DNA of 64,000 bases from Ignelater luminosus (GCA_011009095.1 VTPC01007174.1:1-64000); one strand, 5' to 3'; positions 1 through 12,827 are shown, counted from the stretch's first letter. A program made the numbers and translations. Notes: a model not told the origin generated them from the sequence alone.

Positions 1-446
1 AAAAATCCGACTAACATTATAGTGAACAATTTTACACAATTTAATTTAAATAAGGCTATTTAATGGAGTTTACAACTGTGAACCTCAAAGAAACATTCCA
101 TACAAGAATGTCTCTCACAAACATTGCATCGAAATTTAGTCTTGGGCATTTTCTCTTGGTTTCTAACTTTTCCATACATGCCAAATTTCATTGTCCTTAC
201 TCTTCTTGCCGCCACTGGAATAGGAGGAATTTCTTTCTGGTATACAGAACTACTATGAAAATAAATAGGGTTTTAATATTTTACAAAAATCCCTACCTTA
301 CCCACTCCTTAAGTACTTCTATAAAGCCAAACTCAACTTTAGTTAGCTTAAAACAATGGCAGGATATTCCCAAAAACAGTCCTTTTACTCATATTCTGAG
401 CACCAAGATCTAGAATTTGTTTTTGACCTCGATTTTCTTTTGCCAG

Positions 447-517
447 CAAGAAAAGGACGGTACAGAGTCCTTATTGGGCCGTATAGGGATCATACGAACA
501 AGAACTATCAAAATCAG
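447..517 (+). other. candidate internal host exon
   Basis: This 71-nt segment lies between a pyrimidine-rich acceptor (TTTTCTTTTGCCAG) and a strong donor (CAG|GTGAGTAG). Two of the three plus-strand frames are open across it. One gives a peptide containing ESLLGRIGIIRTRT, the other RYRVLIGPYRDHTNKNY. I do not recognise either. The two flanking splice signals are the whole of the evidence. A chance pairing in AT-rich intronic DNA is the main alternative. If real, it belongs to a plus-strand gene whose other exons are not identified here. Confidence 0.25.
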
Positions 518-1044
518 GTGAGTAGTATTCGAATTCTAGAAAATGGCTATGCAAGAAAAAGGCCTGTTTTGACAATTTGACACGCTCGTTTTCCGAACTT
601 AAGTGGTTATTAATGAAAACCTACTTACGCAAATCAGTGTAAATCCTCTTTTCAAGCGCTAGACCTCTACAAGCTTGGTAAACAACAAATGTCTACCGTG
701 GCCTATATGGAACAAATGTACTGGCCGCGGTGGTCAACCGTGGGTGATAATTCGGAAAATAAAGAAAATATTTTTTTTGATAAATGCCGTTTTCATTGTA
801 TAGATTTGTATAGAACCAATTTAATGAAAACAAAAACTTGCAGCCATTAGAATTCGTTTACGTCCAGAGCCGGCGGAACATAATTTTCTGAGGTGTGGAG
901 TGCAAAAAAAAAGGTTGTTACACATCGATGGGCTAGCGCAGACAGGTGTTAAGTAATGTTTTTGACAAAATGAGTTAAATACATTAGGTAATAAGAAAAA
1001 CTAGCTAGCGTCATCTAACGAAAATAATAAATACATTAACCGTT

Positions 1045-2585
1045 CTGAAAAAGAAATTCCAGAAAAAAGGGCTCTGAAAGTGGATTCCCTAAACTGCATG
1101 TTTAAATGTCAAGAATATTTTTCTGAAAACCAAAGGGAACAACTGTGCACATTATTACAGCTTATCAGACTATACGAGACATAAAACACTGTTAAGTTCT
1201 TTAATACAAATAGTGGCTGTGTCTAGAAGTAAACAAAGTCCTGTAATAAAGAACCGAAAAGATTCAAGAATATGTATTATTTAACAGACAATAGAGGGCA
1301 AAGATATGCAGTCTGCCTCAAATTTATTTCCGCCACCTTTGCTGTATCTCATAGTCATCGAAAAGTGTGTTGAAGGAATTACAGACAGACTTACAGACAG
1401 CAAGTTAAAGATCACATTACTGCAGGTGTGATTCAACTAAAAACTACCTAGATGCAGATTTAAATATTTCTACCATGAACCGATTATATCAAGACTTTTG
1501 TGCTTCTAAAAATGTAAGACCGGTCTCACAGTTTGTGCGCCAAAGTATTTTTGACGACAGCCAGCTGTTGTTTTTTATCATCCAAAAAAGCATCAGTTTT
1601 TGGTGTGTAACGCATTCAAAGAGGCTAGGAAGGAAGATCCGTTAAGATGAGGGCATGAAAAGCATAAAAGGGGCAAAAAACAGTCCATGGATATGAAAGA
1701 ATAGGACAAAAAAAATGGCATCAGCAGAGCTGGTAAAAACATTTAGAACCATAACGTTCGATCTTCAAGCTATTCTGTCAATGCCATTTGCTGGCAATTC
1801 TCAGATATATTGCAAGAGCCATCTAAATGTTTACAATTTTACAATTTATGATGGACCTACATGAGATGGTTATTGACACGTCTGGGGCTCATGGTAGCAA
1901 AGGTAATCTGAGATTGGGTCGTGCCTCCTTAAATATTTATTAAACCTACCCAAAACTATAAACCACGTAGTATCTTTTTCAGACACGTGCAGTGGCCAAA
2001 ACAGAAATAAACACGCTGGCACAGTTATGCCGTCAATACAATCGACCATCTTCAAACCATCGACTTAAAATATATGAAATCAGGACATTTATACCTGAAA
2101 GCTGATTCAATGCCCTTTGCAAATGATAGGGCTCGGGCACATAAAAAATTTACAACACTCGGTAATGATGTCTATTGATATCAGCTGCAAGGATAAAACC
2201 TAGATCCTATCAAGTTACTCATTTAAAGGACTTAGACGTTTTTAGTTTACAGAATCTTGTCGATGACGTTATACTTTAAATTGTGTTGGGGAGAGAATGG
2301 CTAAAAATCAAGTGGTTGCGTTTTCTGAAAGTAAAACCATTCGCAATTCAACATAAATACTATCTATCGTCAGAAACTTTTTTGAGAATTGATATCACAC
2401 AAACCAGAAAAAGATTCGGTAGCAAAAAAAAACTGGACGTCTGTTCAGCTTACATCTAAATATCCTAGTCGCATTCCGATTTCTGATAAAAAGAAGAACG
2501 ACCTTGTTTATTTACTCAATTAAAAGATTATTCTCGAAGATAACACTGATTTTATTACTAGTCTTCCATAAACATCAGATTCAAC
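1045..2585 (+). pseudogene. decayed GQNRN-type transposase relic
   Basis: Reading the plus strand across many frameshifts and stops gives an ordered series of conserved pieces. In order they are: a Cys-bearing segment (LNCMFKCQEYF) near 1090; YYLTDNRGQRYAVC near 1272; a HYC segment and YLDADLNISTMNRLYQDFC near 1420-1505; HPKKHQFLVCNAFKEA near 1580; the first putative acidic site ITFDLQAILSMPF near 1753; SFSDTCSGQNRN near 1975; GHLYLKADSMPFANDRAR near 2080; and a C-terminal part up to about 2585. The same order of motifs occurs in the better preserved copy at 41.8-43.9 kb, so this is a second, divergent member of the family. Putative catalytic residues by position are the D of FDLQ, the D of SDTC and an acidic residue after GHxYL. 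The family assignment is inference from motif order. The gene is dead: stops occur every few dozen codons. Confidence 0.65.
1955..2423 (+). repeat. left arm of 469-bp inverted repeat
   Basis: This segment is the reverse complement of 3321-3789. Both arms are exactly 469 bp, with no indel and roughly nine mismatches by eye (about 98% identity), around an 897-bp spacer. The arm carries the GQNRN and GHLYL part of the transposase relic, so part of the gene was copied in inverted orientation. The near identity contrasts with the heavy decay of the coding sequence, so the duplication is younger than the loss of the gene. Confidence 0.9.
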
Positions 2586-2974
2586 GCAGTTAGCAGTTCA
2601 CAACGAGGCAGACCAATCTGCAATGAAAATATTTTCTAAAGACACTTTTGTGTTTCTTGATTAAGAACTTTTTTAGTTTTTAGGTTGACTTAAATCTATT
2701 GTTTAAAATTTTCTTATTTAGTACATTAAGGTAACTAGTATACGTTTTAGTAACACATGTGAGTTAAGTGAGAAAGATTTTGTGAAAATATAAAATTTTT
2801 TAAGCAGTTATAAGTTTTATTCAAATATTTCTAACTCTTATTATCCAACAGTCGTGTACAGTTTACCAAAAATTAATCAACCATTTAAAAACATACTTGT
2901 TTTAATTAATATAACGTTTCAAACTTTCGTTTTGGAATTATGCGAATTAGCTATTTTTCACTTACGAGGAATAG

Positions 2975-3088
2975 CCCTCTACCTGTGCCACCCAAAATTT
3001 AATGTTTCATATGCCACATGAGATTTAATGTTTCATATGCCATTCATTAGTGCTGCTGGAGAGTAGTTATTGCCTAAAAGGTTTTAGG
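2975..3088 (+). repeat. left arm of second inverted repeat
   Basis: The segment begins CCCTCTACCTGTGCCACCCA and ends AAAGGTTTTAGG. It matches the reverse complement of 3866-3954. The left arm holds an extra tandem copy of about 25 bp (ATTTAATGTTTCATATGCCA, twice). Its axis, near 3465, differs from that of the 469-bp repeat (2872). It could be the terminal repeat of a transposon end or a separate rearrangement. Confidence 0.75.
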
Positions 3089-3320
3089 TTATGTTAGGTT
3101 TTTAGTTACAGGTTTTAGCCACATCTACGGTATTTATTCCGAGTTGATTCTTCCATTCTTGCACTAGTTATGAATTTTCATTTACCCTATCCCCCCAAAA
3201 TATCCAAAATTAAGTACACAAGAACAGCTTGGTTGTTACGTATATTTCTGTGTAGTTTATCACAAGCGCCTGGTATGAAGGGTTTCAACTTATGTCTTTC
3301 ATTTCCCAGACACGTCTGAA

Positions 3321-3789
3321 GCTACCGAATCTTTTTCTGGTTTGTGTGATATCAATTCTCAAAAAAGTTTCTGACGATAGATAGTATTTATATTGAACTG
3401 CGAATGGTTTTACTTTCAGAAAACGCAACCACTTGATTTTTAGCCATTCTCTCTCCAACACAATTTAAAGTATAACGTCATCGACAAGATTCTGTAAACT
3501 AAAAACGTCTAAGTCCTTTAAATGAGTAACTTGATAGGATCTAGGTTTTATCCTTGCAGCTAATATCAATAGACATCATTACCGAGTGTTGTAAATTTTT
3601 TATGTGCTCGAGTCCTATCATTTGCAAAGGGCATTGAATCAGCTTTCAGGTATAAATGTCCTGATTTCATATATTTTAAGTCGATGGTTTGAAGATGGTC
3701 GATTGTATTGACGGCATAACTGTGCCAGCGTTTTTATTTCTGTTTTGACCACTGCACGTGTCTGAAAAAGATACTACGTGGTTTATAGT
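3321..3789 (-). repeat. right arm of 469-bp inverted repeat
   Basis: This is the antisense copy of 1955-2423, starting GCTACCGAATC and ending TTTATAGT. It is abruptly bounded on both sides: bases 3320 and 3790 no longer pair with the other arm. Transcription through both arms would give a long hairpin RNA. Some minus-strand reading frames here are only shadows of the copied gene. Confidence 0.9.
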
Positions 3790-3865
3790 GAAATTTTGCA
3801 TTTTACAAATTTTTTCCCAAAAATACAACTCTGGGTGTCGTATATCGGCCACTGTAAGCTGGAAC

Positions 3866-3954
3866 CCTAAAACCTTTCAGGCAATAACTACTCTCCAGCA
3901 CCTCCTAACGAATGGCACATGAAACATTAAATTCTGGGTGGCACAGGTAGAGGG
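3866..3954 (-). repeat. right arm of second inverted repeat
   Basis: This 89-bp segment runs from CCTAAAACCTTTCAGGCAAT to GGCACAGGTAGAGGG. It is the inverted partner of 2975-3088 but lacks the internal tandem copy found there. It lies just outside the right arm of the larger inverted repeat. Confidence 0.75.
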
Positions 3955-3959
3955 AAAGC

Positions 3960-6900
3960 GATTTAAACGATTAAAAAGTTGTTTTATTGTGTATTTATAC
4001 ATTAAATAATAAAATAATAAGAAATAAAAAATATAGATGTAAATCGACAAAAATTAAAAATTAAAATACGAAATGTTCAGCTATGGAATTCCATACTCAA
4101 AAAAATCTCAAGTATGAAGTGCTCCATATTCACCATATCGAAATCTATGTAGGCCCTTTAGATGTTCAAAATACCAAAAAGAACAAAAACAGGAATAAAT
4201 AGAAAAAGAATAACAAAAAATTAATAAAAGAAAATAAAAAGATACTGAAAATAGAAAAAAATCCTAAAATCCAAAACCTAGAAGTGCTTGAGGATCTCTT
4301 TGTTTCATCATCATCAAAGACGTGCCGTCCAACTTCAACTTCAAACCAACCGACTCCTGATGACAATTGGTTTTCCCAACCGACCTATAAGGAAACATTT
4401 GTAGTGAGCAATACTATTTATTAGAGCTTTTTTGATATTTTGGTATGAATTTGATCTTCTACTGCAAGAATTTCTTGAAATTCTAAATATTGTTTCTGAA
4501 AAGCAAAATATTTGGTTTTTAAGAAATTTTACTATGTACGTATACCTGTCAAAACAGCTCACTCTGCTAGCCTGTTTTATAGTTTGCTTTCAATTTTTAA
4601 CGTCACATTCTATGTACATATTGTATTATAAGGCACAACCTACTAGTATTACATACGTAACCATATTTTATATATTGCTCCTATCCGCAAACGACACTAT
4701 CCGTACACCTGACGTCTTTAATATATGAATATGTAGATTACACCTCGAAGTATTTTGTTGTTTAACATTTTTCTCCAACTAAAAAGAAATACGCCACAAA
4801 CTTTCTAAGATGACAGATAAAATATGTGGTTCGCCTGAAAATTTTCTCAATTTGTTAGAAAAGTTTATCAACTAAAAGAAGAATCGCAATACAAAAAAAA
4901 AATATGAAAAAACTTTATTGAATAAATATATCTTTAACTGGAACAGTATTTTTAGGAAAGGAGATTTCATACACAATAAGTATAACATTTAAATTTGAGA
5001 AACGATATTACAATGATCATAAGAAAATGAATTTCTTAAAATTTATTTTTAATTTTTTTTGATCATTTTTTTATATTTAAATCCTCGTTTTTAATAAGAA
5101 AAACAAAGATTTAAAAATAAAACATAATTTAATAAAATTTTAAATTTGTTATGGCTGAAGTACTTACATTATTTTTATTTCAACAATATAGCTTGAAAGC
5201 ACACACGGTAAGCCCTCTAAATTTGCTTTCACAATTTACGTTGTTTAAATAAATTTCTTTGTATATTCCGACTTTAAAAAAATCATAAACGTAGCAATTT
5301 TATAAGTTTAGTTGTCTTATAATAATATGAGGTCAAAATAAAAAACTTTTAAGCTTCACCTATTTGTTCTTTTGAGCAGTAAATGTTTTAACCATCTAAA
5401 TCCACTTATGAAGTTTTGGGATAGAGGACGAAACTTTCATTGCATTACCGTCACACCATCTATCAATCAATCTACACCTTCATTACTGCCCTCGTTTGTC
5501 TTAATTATCGATAAGCCCTGCCACATTTACGTGTACCGCTTTATAAACATTTATTGCGCTGGTAGTAGCATCAGCAGCTATACAAAAGAAATAAAATGTG
5601 TCGTAACGCACTATTAAATTCAAAACAAAGGGAAACAAGATAATACTAAATTGTCTAGATTTTTATTACTGTTTTTCTTCTTGGCTAATTCATTTAAATA
5701 TTTCAATTTATATTAACTTAATTAAAGAATATAATATAATATTGCCCGTGTTGCTCCCTTGTTTAGCTTCAAGTTTTATTCCCAGGTGGTTAGCGAAACA
5801 ACAGAACTGGGTGTGATTTTAAGAGCTTTGTTATCCGTTTCAAAGCGCATCGTTTAAGAACAAAAATAAAAAGTTGTAAACGTTAAACTTTAGTAGTCCC
5901 ATTAAGAATGAGATTGCAAAATGTTTTTCTTTTGTCGTAATAAATTCAAGCGGAGATGAGAGGGCTAGCGAATAAAGAAATGGAAACGTATTCCCATTAC
6001 GTGTGTGTTTTATAGAGGTGGGAAGAATTTTATTCCAGAATGTTCACCGATAGCAAACTACCCGTTTGGCTTTTTACTATCACGTAGCATAATTTTTTGC
6101 GTGTCGATCGACAAAATTAGGGTTAGTAGATCGAATGGATCTAATTAAAAGGAAAGGATGGTCTGAATTAGTTCTTCGCAACTGCCGACGCTGGAATTTG
6201 TTATTATGTTAGGTGCAATACCGCAGAGATTACATTGTTACCTTCAGAAGCCGAAGGTTGTTTGATGAGAGTAGGTCTGGCATAAAATAGTTTCCTTAGT
6301 GCTAGACATGGCTGTAATTTACCTCAACACCTTATTAATTAAACGACCCTTGTAACAATTGAAGGTTTCTAAATATATGTTATATAATTCCATTTATGTT
6401 ACTATCAGTCTGATATGTTGACTTTTAATCTTTTACGCAGATTTATATTATAGCATGACTTCAGGTCATTTTCCGCCTACTAAAAGCATTTGCTGAAAAT
6501 TTCACCTGTGTACGGGACATAAACATGAAATGTTTTCATTATAGCATAAATACGCCACGTAATTTCGTTTAAAAACGTAATTTAGCCGTAACGTTCGTAA
6601 TTTATTAATGTTGCCAAAATTTAATTTTTAGAGAATGCTTTCCAGGTCCTGCACATATTATTAAAAGTGAAAGTTAGATCGTTGGTTGATAAACACCCTA
6701 GAACTGAATCCAACTTTTGCATTAGCTAAATCAAATACCTGGCCTTTTAACAGGGTTTCGGTGGCTCCTTTCTCTCGCACATACTCACGTACATTCCCAC
6801 ATATATACACACTTTCTAGGGTATTTATTTGGGTTTGCAAATGAGACGCTAAAAGCTACAATACTTCAACCATATTACCATAGGAACTAATTAAACTTGC

Positions 6901-7750
6901 GTTCATGCATGCTCTAATTTCATTCTCCTGTAAATTTTCTAGTTTTGTTTACAGCATCTTTGTAATAAAAGCAACAATTATATTCGCATACTCTGTGTAA
7001 TGAGAAGAGTTATGTAAACTACAAAAATGTACAATTTTAAATAAAACGAGAAAACTACAAAGTAAAATCAGCGAAGCGTGTAATGATAGAATTTTACAAT
7101 AGAGCGAAGTTTCAAACTGTATGTAACAACAAAAATAAAAGTTTTCCCTGAATTAATTAGTAAAGTGTACCAGATTTGGATAAAGAAAGCTGTTCTTAAA
7201 AGCATGTTTCTTTATTATAACTTATAATACTATTTTATGCAAAATTCAGTGCATGTGTGTAGCTGCTATAGATTGACAATAAAAATTTTACCTACTTACA
7301 TCTGAAGTAAATATTCGAACCGCTTTCATTGTCTACCCTTATTTACATGGCTAACTTACAGACGAAATTTTTCGGATTACAGGTTGTATTAAATAATAAT
7401 AATTTTTTGGGATTACTAATAAATAACTAATTATTGATGAAACCAACTATCTAACTCATTATGTATTAGATAATCAAATCTTTATAATGGGAAATGCAAC
7501 TGACAAGTATAACTTAGGTGAGCGAAAGTTTGATGGTAAGGAGTTGTGCAGTTTTGTTCATGTCATAAGCATTGGCAAGCGACCTATTTACATTATGAAA
7601 CTACTGACAAGAATGTGTATATACTCTGATCATCATTACACCCTCAGTCTGCTTAATAATGCGTCTCCTTATTTATAAAGTTAGGACAGAAATTCAAAAT
7701 GCATAGTTTTTGACACTTGATTCTCTATCAACTAATTTTATTTTTTCATA
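3960..7750. other. AT-rich stretch without recognised genes
   Basis: I see no convincing gene. Around 4155-4260 there is an A-rich low-complexity tract. From about 4260 to 4422 a plus-strand frame reads a Ser/Thr/Pro-rich tail (SSSSKTCRPTSTSN, then DDNWFSQPTYK) ending at TAG. It could be the C-terminus of a decayed transposase, but I cannot place it. The open frame at 4432-4728 has no recognisable domain. Confidence 0.4.
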
Positions 7751-7754
7751 TACA

Positions 7755-8829
7755 GGGTGTTGCATATGCGCGTGACACAATGTCACTTTTATATTTTAAG
7801 TACGATGCTATATATATCTTCACATACTTAAATGTCTCGTGAAATCTGCTTTTTATTGATATAGGGTTAGCAGCTATTTTTAAAAATCAGATATTTGCAT
7901 TAGAGGACTGAAGTTCACGGGCTGCTTAAGATACATCACTTGTTTTTGAATATGTGTGACCATGGAACTGGCTGTCTGAGTGTACCAGAAAAATTTCAGT
8001 CAATGTCCTCATAACAACACTTAGAGTTGAACAACTTCAAACGTGGGTATCTTATTTCTTTTAAATGAAATATCTTGTATATTGTTATACGGGTGGATGC
8101 AGAATTAAATTATCTATTGATTCATACCAAGTTATGCACAGCATAGCTAGGATTTCTACTTTTTGAAATAATTCTCAGTTTACGAATGTTAATAACAATA
8201 CCAATGCTAAAAGGTTTGAAAAACCACTAAGAAAATTATTCACCTTTGACATTTCTGCAGGGTTTCAACTTTGTATATAGTACATTCTTATTTATTTTCT
8301 AGTTTCTAATATGCACGCTTTAGAATAGAAGTTATATATGATTTAGCCGCTGGAACGACTAATTTCAAATATTTTATAGAATTTCTGTAGAAGTTACTTT
8401 TTGTAATGTAACTACCAATTATGGGCAGCGCAGGCTGTTCAATCAAATTTAAATTGCAATCGAGGTTCAACTGCATAGAAACAGTTGTTGCAATTATAGT
8501 TTCGTTCACGTCTAAGCTATGGTTGAACTTAGTTGGTGCAACCGGCCGGACCTAAACATAACACTAAAACTTCTCCAACATGTACACTGCAGGTAGAATT
8601 TAATAAAATTAAATAAAACTTATGAGTTATAATGTACAGTTTTTGCACAAATAATGTAGCAGTAGATTTTCTAATAAATGAATTAATCAAATACCCAAAA
8701 TCTGATCCAACATTAGCTACACAAAAGTCATTTCCTAAGAGAAGATTAGACTACTTTGGATAATTAATACAAAATTACATTTTATTAAACCAATGATTTG
8801 CGACATTATTTATGCAAAAAGCTTACGTA
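7755..8829. other. repeat-like CAGGGTGT sequence and flank
   Basis: The segment opens with ACAGGGTGTTGCATATGC, the type of start often seen in dispersed insect repeats. No matching inverted end was found nearby. No coding evidence is seen up to the mariner at 8830. Confidence 0.25.
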
Positions 8830-10122
8830 CGAGGGCGGTTTAATAAGTACCCGTGTTAGAAATGAAGACACAATTTTTTTCAAAAGTTTTTTTTTATATT
8901 TTAACATAGTCTCCTTTTAGAAATATACACTTCTCCCAACGTTCCTGCCATTTTTTTAACCCCTCCAAAAAATAGGATTTGTCGAACTCTCCAAAATACG
9001 CCTCTATCTCGGCGATGACTTCCTCGTTTGAGCTAAATCTTTTTCCCGCGAGCCATTTCTTCATGTTAGGAAACAAGAAAAAGTCGCAGGGAGCCAGATC
9101 GGGTGAACACGGGGGGTGCGGCAGCAATTCATAACGCAATTCATGCAGTTTCGCGGCGACAACTCCGGATGAATGTGCTGGTGCGTTATCGGGGTGAAAC
9201 AGCACCTTCTTTTTCGCCAAATGCGGCCGTGTCTCTTTCAATTTTTTGTCGAAGCTGTCTAATAACTCACTGTAGTATTGTCCAGTGATCGTTCTTCCTT
9301 TTTCTAAAAAATCCATGAGGATGACGCCGTTCGCATCCCAAAAAAATCGTCGCCATGACCTTTCCGGCCGATGGAACCATCTTCGCCTTCTTTGGAGCAG
9401 ATTCACCGGGAGAAATCCATTGTTTTGATTGTTGCTTAGTTTCTGGTGTGTAATGATGAATCTAGGTTTCATCAACGGTGACAACTCGACGCAAAAACTC
9501 CTTCGGATTTCGCTTAAATTGGTCCAAACACTGCTTCGAAGTTAACAGCCGCATCCGCTTGTTGTCCACCGTTAGCAATCGCGGCACCCATCGCGCCGAC
9601 AATTTTTTCATCGCCAACTTATCATGTAAAATATTAATTGCCGTTCCGGTCGACACACCTACGGCCTCTGCTACTTCACGCACTTTCGTTCGTCGATCAG
9701 CGAGAATCATGTCGTGGACTTTTTGAATGATTTCCTCGGTAACCACGTCTGCCGGGCGTCCTGGTCGCTCCTCATCAAAAACGGATGTTCGCCCACGTTT
9801 AAATTCGTTGAACCAATATCTAACTGTGGTCATAGATGGCGAAGTGTCCCCAGAAACAGCATCCAACTTTGCTTTTATCTCCCCGCATTCTTCCCATCCA
9901 AAAACAGAAAGCGAATTACCGAACGATACTGCTCTTTTTCCATCTTAGCTAAAATCACGAAATACGTCTTACTCAAATGGTTGTCAAATCCAAACTAACC
10001 TATCAATCAGTCTGCAATTTGTTATACCGTCGTTTGATAGATGACAGCACACGATGATAACACCAACTTCCCTCAGGAACGTCTTTTGTCGTCAAACACG
10101 GGTACTTACTGAACCGCCCTCG
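8830..10122 (-). mobile_element. mariner element A (DD34D), TA-flanked
   Basis: This 1,293-bp element is flanked by TA at 8828-8829 and 10123-10124. Its terminal inverted repeats start CGAGGGCGGTT and match at about 26 of 28 positions (CGAGGGCGGTTTAATAAGTA on the left, CGAGGGCGGTTCAGTAAGTA on the reversed right). The transposase runs on the minus strand. The length is normal for mariner. The ends look mobilisable, but the gene is broken, so any movement would need transposase from another copy. Confidence 0.95.
8894..9943 (-). pseudogene. mariner A transposase, broken
   Basis: This is a mariner transposase of about 345 residues with an N-terminal helix-turn-helix region and a DDE/D catalytic domain. 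The likely start is ATG at 9943 (MEKEQYRSVIRF). Recognisable parts are VRYWFNEFKRGRTSV, then DEERPGRP, WVPRLL, VTVDET (first D), HPDNAPAHS (second D) and CSPDLAPCDFFLFP (third D, 34 residues after the second). Damage seen: a frameshift near 9881-9897; TAG at 9462-9464 in place of the Trp normally following VDET; and a frameshift in the A/T run near 9340-9346 just before FWDANG. After that the frame is open to the stop at 8894. HPDN replaces the usual HQDN. The three catalytic Asp codons survive. Confidence 0.92.
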
Positions 10123-10124
10123 TA

Positions 10125-12825
10125 ATATAACAGAAAACGTTTATTTACATCTAGTGTCTGATGATAACTATTTTTTATACTTCAATATAGTTGAAACATG
10201 TTGCAACGATTGTAATTTAGTTTTTATTGTAAATAAAAAATTTGTGGAGAAAACGAAGTTTCTTTGCTTTACCCAATTAAAGACTCTAGTTACTGTGCAG
10301 AATCTTTTTCCTCATAATTATTACATTTATATTGCACAAATGTTATCGTAATGTATAAACAGTTACACTAAAAATTACAAATTTATAGAATAATTATTAT
10401 AACATATATCATTAATTATACTTATTCTAGTATGTCCATGTAATACAAAGCGTATTCACCGAAAAATTTCTTAATTTGGTTATAATTATTAAGATTCTTC
10501 ATGATCAAAATTATAATTAGAATTTTGGCTCACTTCATCCTAATCAGGCTACGGCATGGCGGGCTATTGGGTGCTGAGTGTAGAGGCCCACAACTCTCAG
10601 GAGGTGTCAATGTATTTAAAAAGTTACTAATTTTTGTCTTGTGTTTAGATTAAATTACAGGGCCCAGATAATAGTAGCTGAGCTTAAGACAATTTTGGCT
10701 TCTGAAATTTTGGCAATGTTTAACAAATAGCACTTACCAGTTGGAAACTCAAAGAGTTTTTTTTTTTAGAGAAATCTAAGAATTCTGAATTGAACAAAGT
10801 GTGAATATCTAACAACACTATCTTTTGCATTACTATATGGTTATTGTTTCTTGTTGCAGCTTTTTCTCCGGCAAAACATAGTCCATGCTGATTTTAATTG
10901 TTTTCCAATCAAGAGCATGTTACTTTGTTTTGTCGTATTTTGTACTTCTCGCAATATTTTAAGTTGGGTGAGCTTATGCTTTAAACGTCTTCAATCTAAA
11001 ACACATTTTCGAAATTTATAAATTTGTTATAAAAATTTAACAACTAAAGGGTGAGTGAATGGTATTTGACAGAAAATTTAATAAAAGCTCTTACTTTTTA
11101 CAAAAACTTGAATACGGAGATTCATTTATCGATTTTGAGGAAAACACTGCATTGATGTTTTCTTTGTAGTGATGGTTGCTAATATTATCTAAGGGCGGGG
11201 AGGTTTAAGTTTGCCTAGAGCGATATAAACATTACGGTCAATGCAGTAACAAATGTAGGTATATGTCAAATGCTATTTTGACTAGGGTCAGCTGAAGAAA
11301 AATTGGACGCAAACATATTTTTCTAAATTTAATATATTCTTTCTTACCTTAGAAGTGTCTCATTTTTGCCCAAACAATAATGCAAAAAAGAGATACCGCA
11401 AAGGCAAAAATAAGATAAGATGTTTATGTTATAGCGAGCTTTTGTAACTTAACGCCATATATTTACAAACCAAAAGTCTTCATTTGTTTTCACAAAAACT
11501 CTTCGTTCGTAAACGTAAGTTAAGTTACAAAACCTAGCGTTTTTGTTTGCTTATCGCTATCAGTTCTCACTGTTGCAAACGATGTTAAGAATATTGCTTT
11601 TTCAGGATTTATAATCTGGTCATTATCTACTTGGTTTTCTTTGCTTGCAGAATTATCAAGTAACAGACTTTAGTTGTATTTGTTTAGTTTTGCTATATTA
11701 AATCTTCTTAGAGGATATTGATCTGGAACTTCAAATAATGGTAGTTTCCTTAAGCCATCATGTCAAGTTTCACAAACTCAAACTTTTGCATTTTTCCCTG
11801 ATTTTTCATTTACTATTTCATTATTTGTTGAGTTTGAAGTAGGATTCATGAAGTGGCTGTCAAATGTTCGTTGCATGGTACGGCAATTGTATTACAATAT
11901 TTTTTGTATTGCTCTTCTACAAGTAAGAAGATCGACGAGCAGAATAAGAATACGTAGTTTATAAGTCTGCAAAATAGTTCAAAATACAAATTTAAATATA
12001 AAATGACATTTGCTTTTTTTTTCAGAAATAGCATAAATAGTACTTTACCTGCAGCATCATCATAGTCTATATATTTTTGTGTTTTTATTTGCTTATTTGT
12101 CCTTTGGTTTCGGCTGGGTCAGATGGAAAACTGATTTCAGTCAAGTTATATAAGTGGTCTGGCAGATCAGATACATTACATTGGCGATAAATATTTATTA
12201 TCTAATACATCGTAAAACTGGGATCCTCAGTAACCTTCCTAAAACAAACCTCAAATGGGTCAGGCTTTGTGCAAAATTTGTGAATCACGCATCACCTGAT
12301 TTCTCTAACCGGAATGAAGTTTTGCTGAACATACCTAGCCACCGTATTTTTAACATTCTCTTTCGAAAGAGCAAATTTCCATGAGCTCATTGTTGTAATA
12401 CAGTTGAGTAATGTAACTTTGGCATTTCTTGAAAGAGCTGGTTTTCGTTCTCTTTTTGCAAGTTCTTTTTAACTGATGCGTCTTGATAAGAGCGATATAA
12501 TAAGCCACATGCATTAAATTGCAATAAATTTTTATTTTAATAGCAATGTCTTGTTTTTGCCTGTTTTTCTCTGTTTCTCTAGTTTTTAATTACCTAGGAT
12601 AACACTATACGAATCAAAACAAGTTTCTTTCATTTATTTCCAAGAATATGGTGGATGCAGCCCCTTCATATTAAATACTTTCTTTTCTGTGATCTTTACT
12701 AGCCCAGTATCTGATCATGGGATGTTAATGTCTTACTAGATCAATGTAGACATTACAAAAACGATTGCATGCTATTTTTGTTTTTGTAGTGTAAGAAACT
12801 CCTAAGTTGATTATTTTATTATCAC
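10125..12825. other. no recognised gene
   Basis: This is AT-rich DNA between two mariners. The short open frames at 10154-10351 and 12154-12384 show no known motif. A slightly GC-richer patch at 10550-10610 (CATGGCGGGCTATTGGGTGC) was checked for coding similarity, and none was recognised. Confidence 0.4.
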
Positions 12826-12827
12826 TA

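Noticed and set aside
63..413. 116-codon open frame at the window start
   Set aside because: No domain, no start context and atypical composition; adjacent frames give equally plausible hydrophobic peptides.
1870..2055. Minus-strand open frame inside the inverted repeat arm
   Set aside because: It is the antisense shadow of the plus-strand GQNRN transposase relic, which shows family motifs.
4166..4366. Minus-strand frame with a very hydrophobic, Phe/Leu-rich end
   Set aside because: It is the reverse of an A-rich low-complexity tract on the plus strand; no real membrane protein is supported.
9103..9998. Plus-strand open frames across mariner A
   Set aside because: They are antisense to the mariner transposase and show no motif of their own; similar shadows occur at 19798-19992, 20561-20821, 26339-26623 and 39424-39733.
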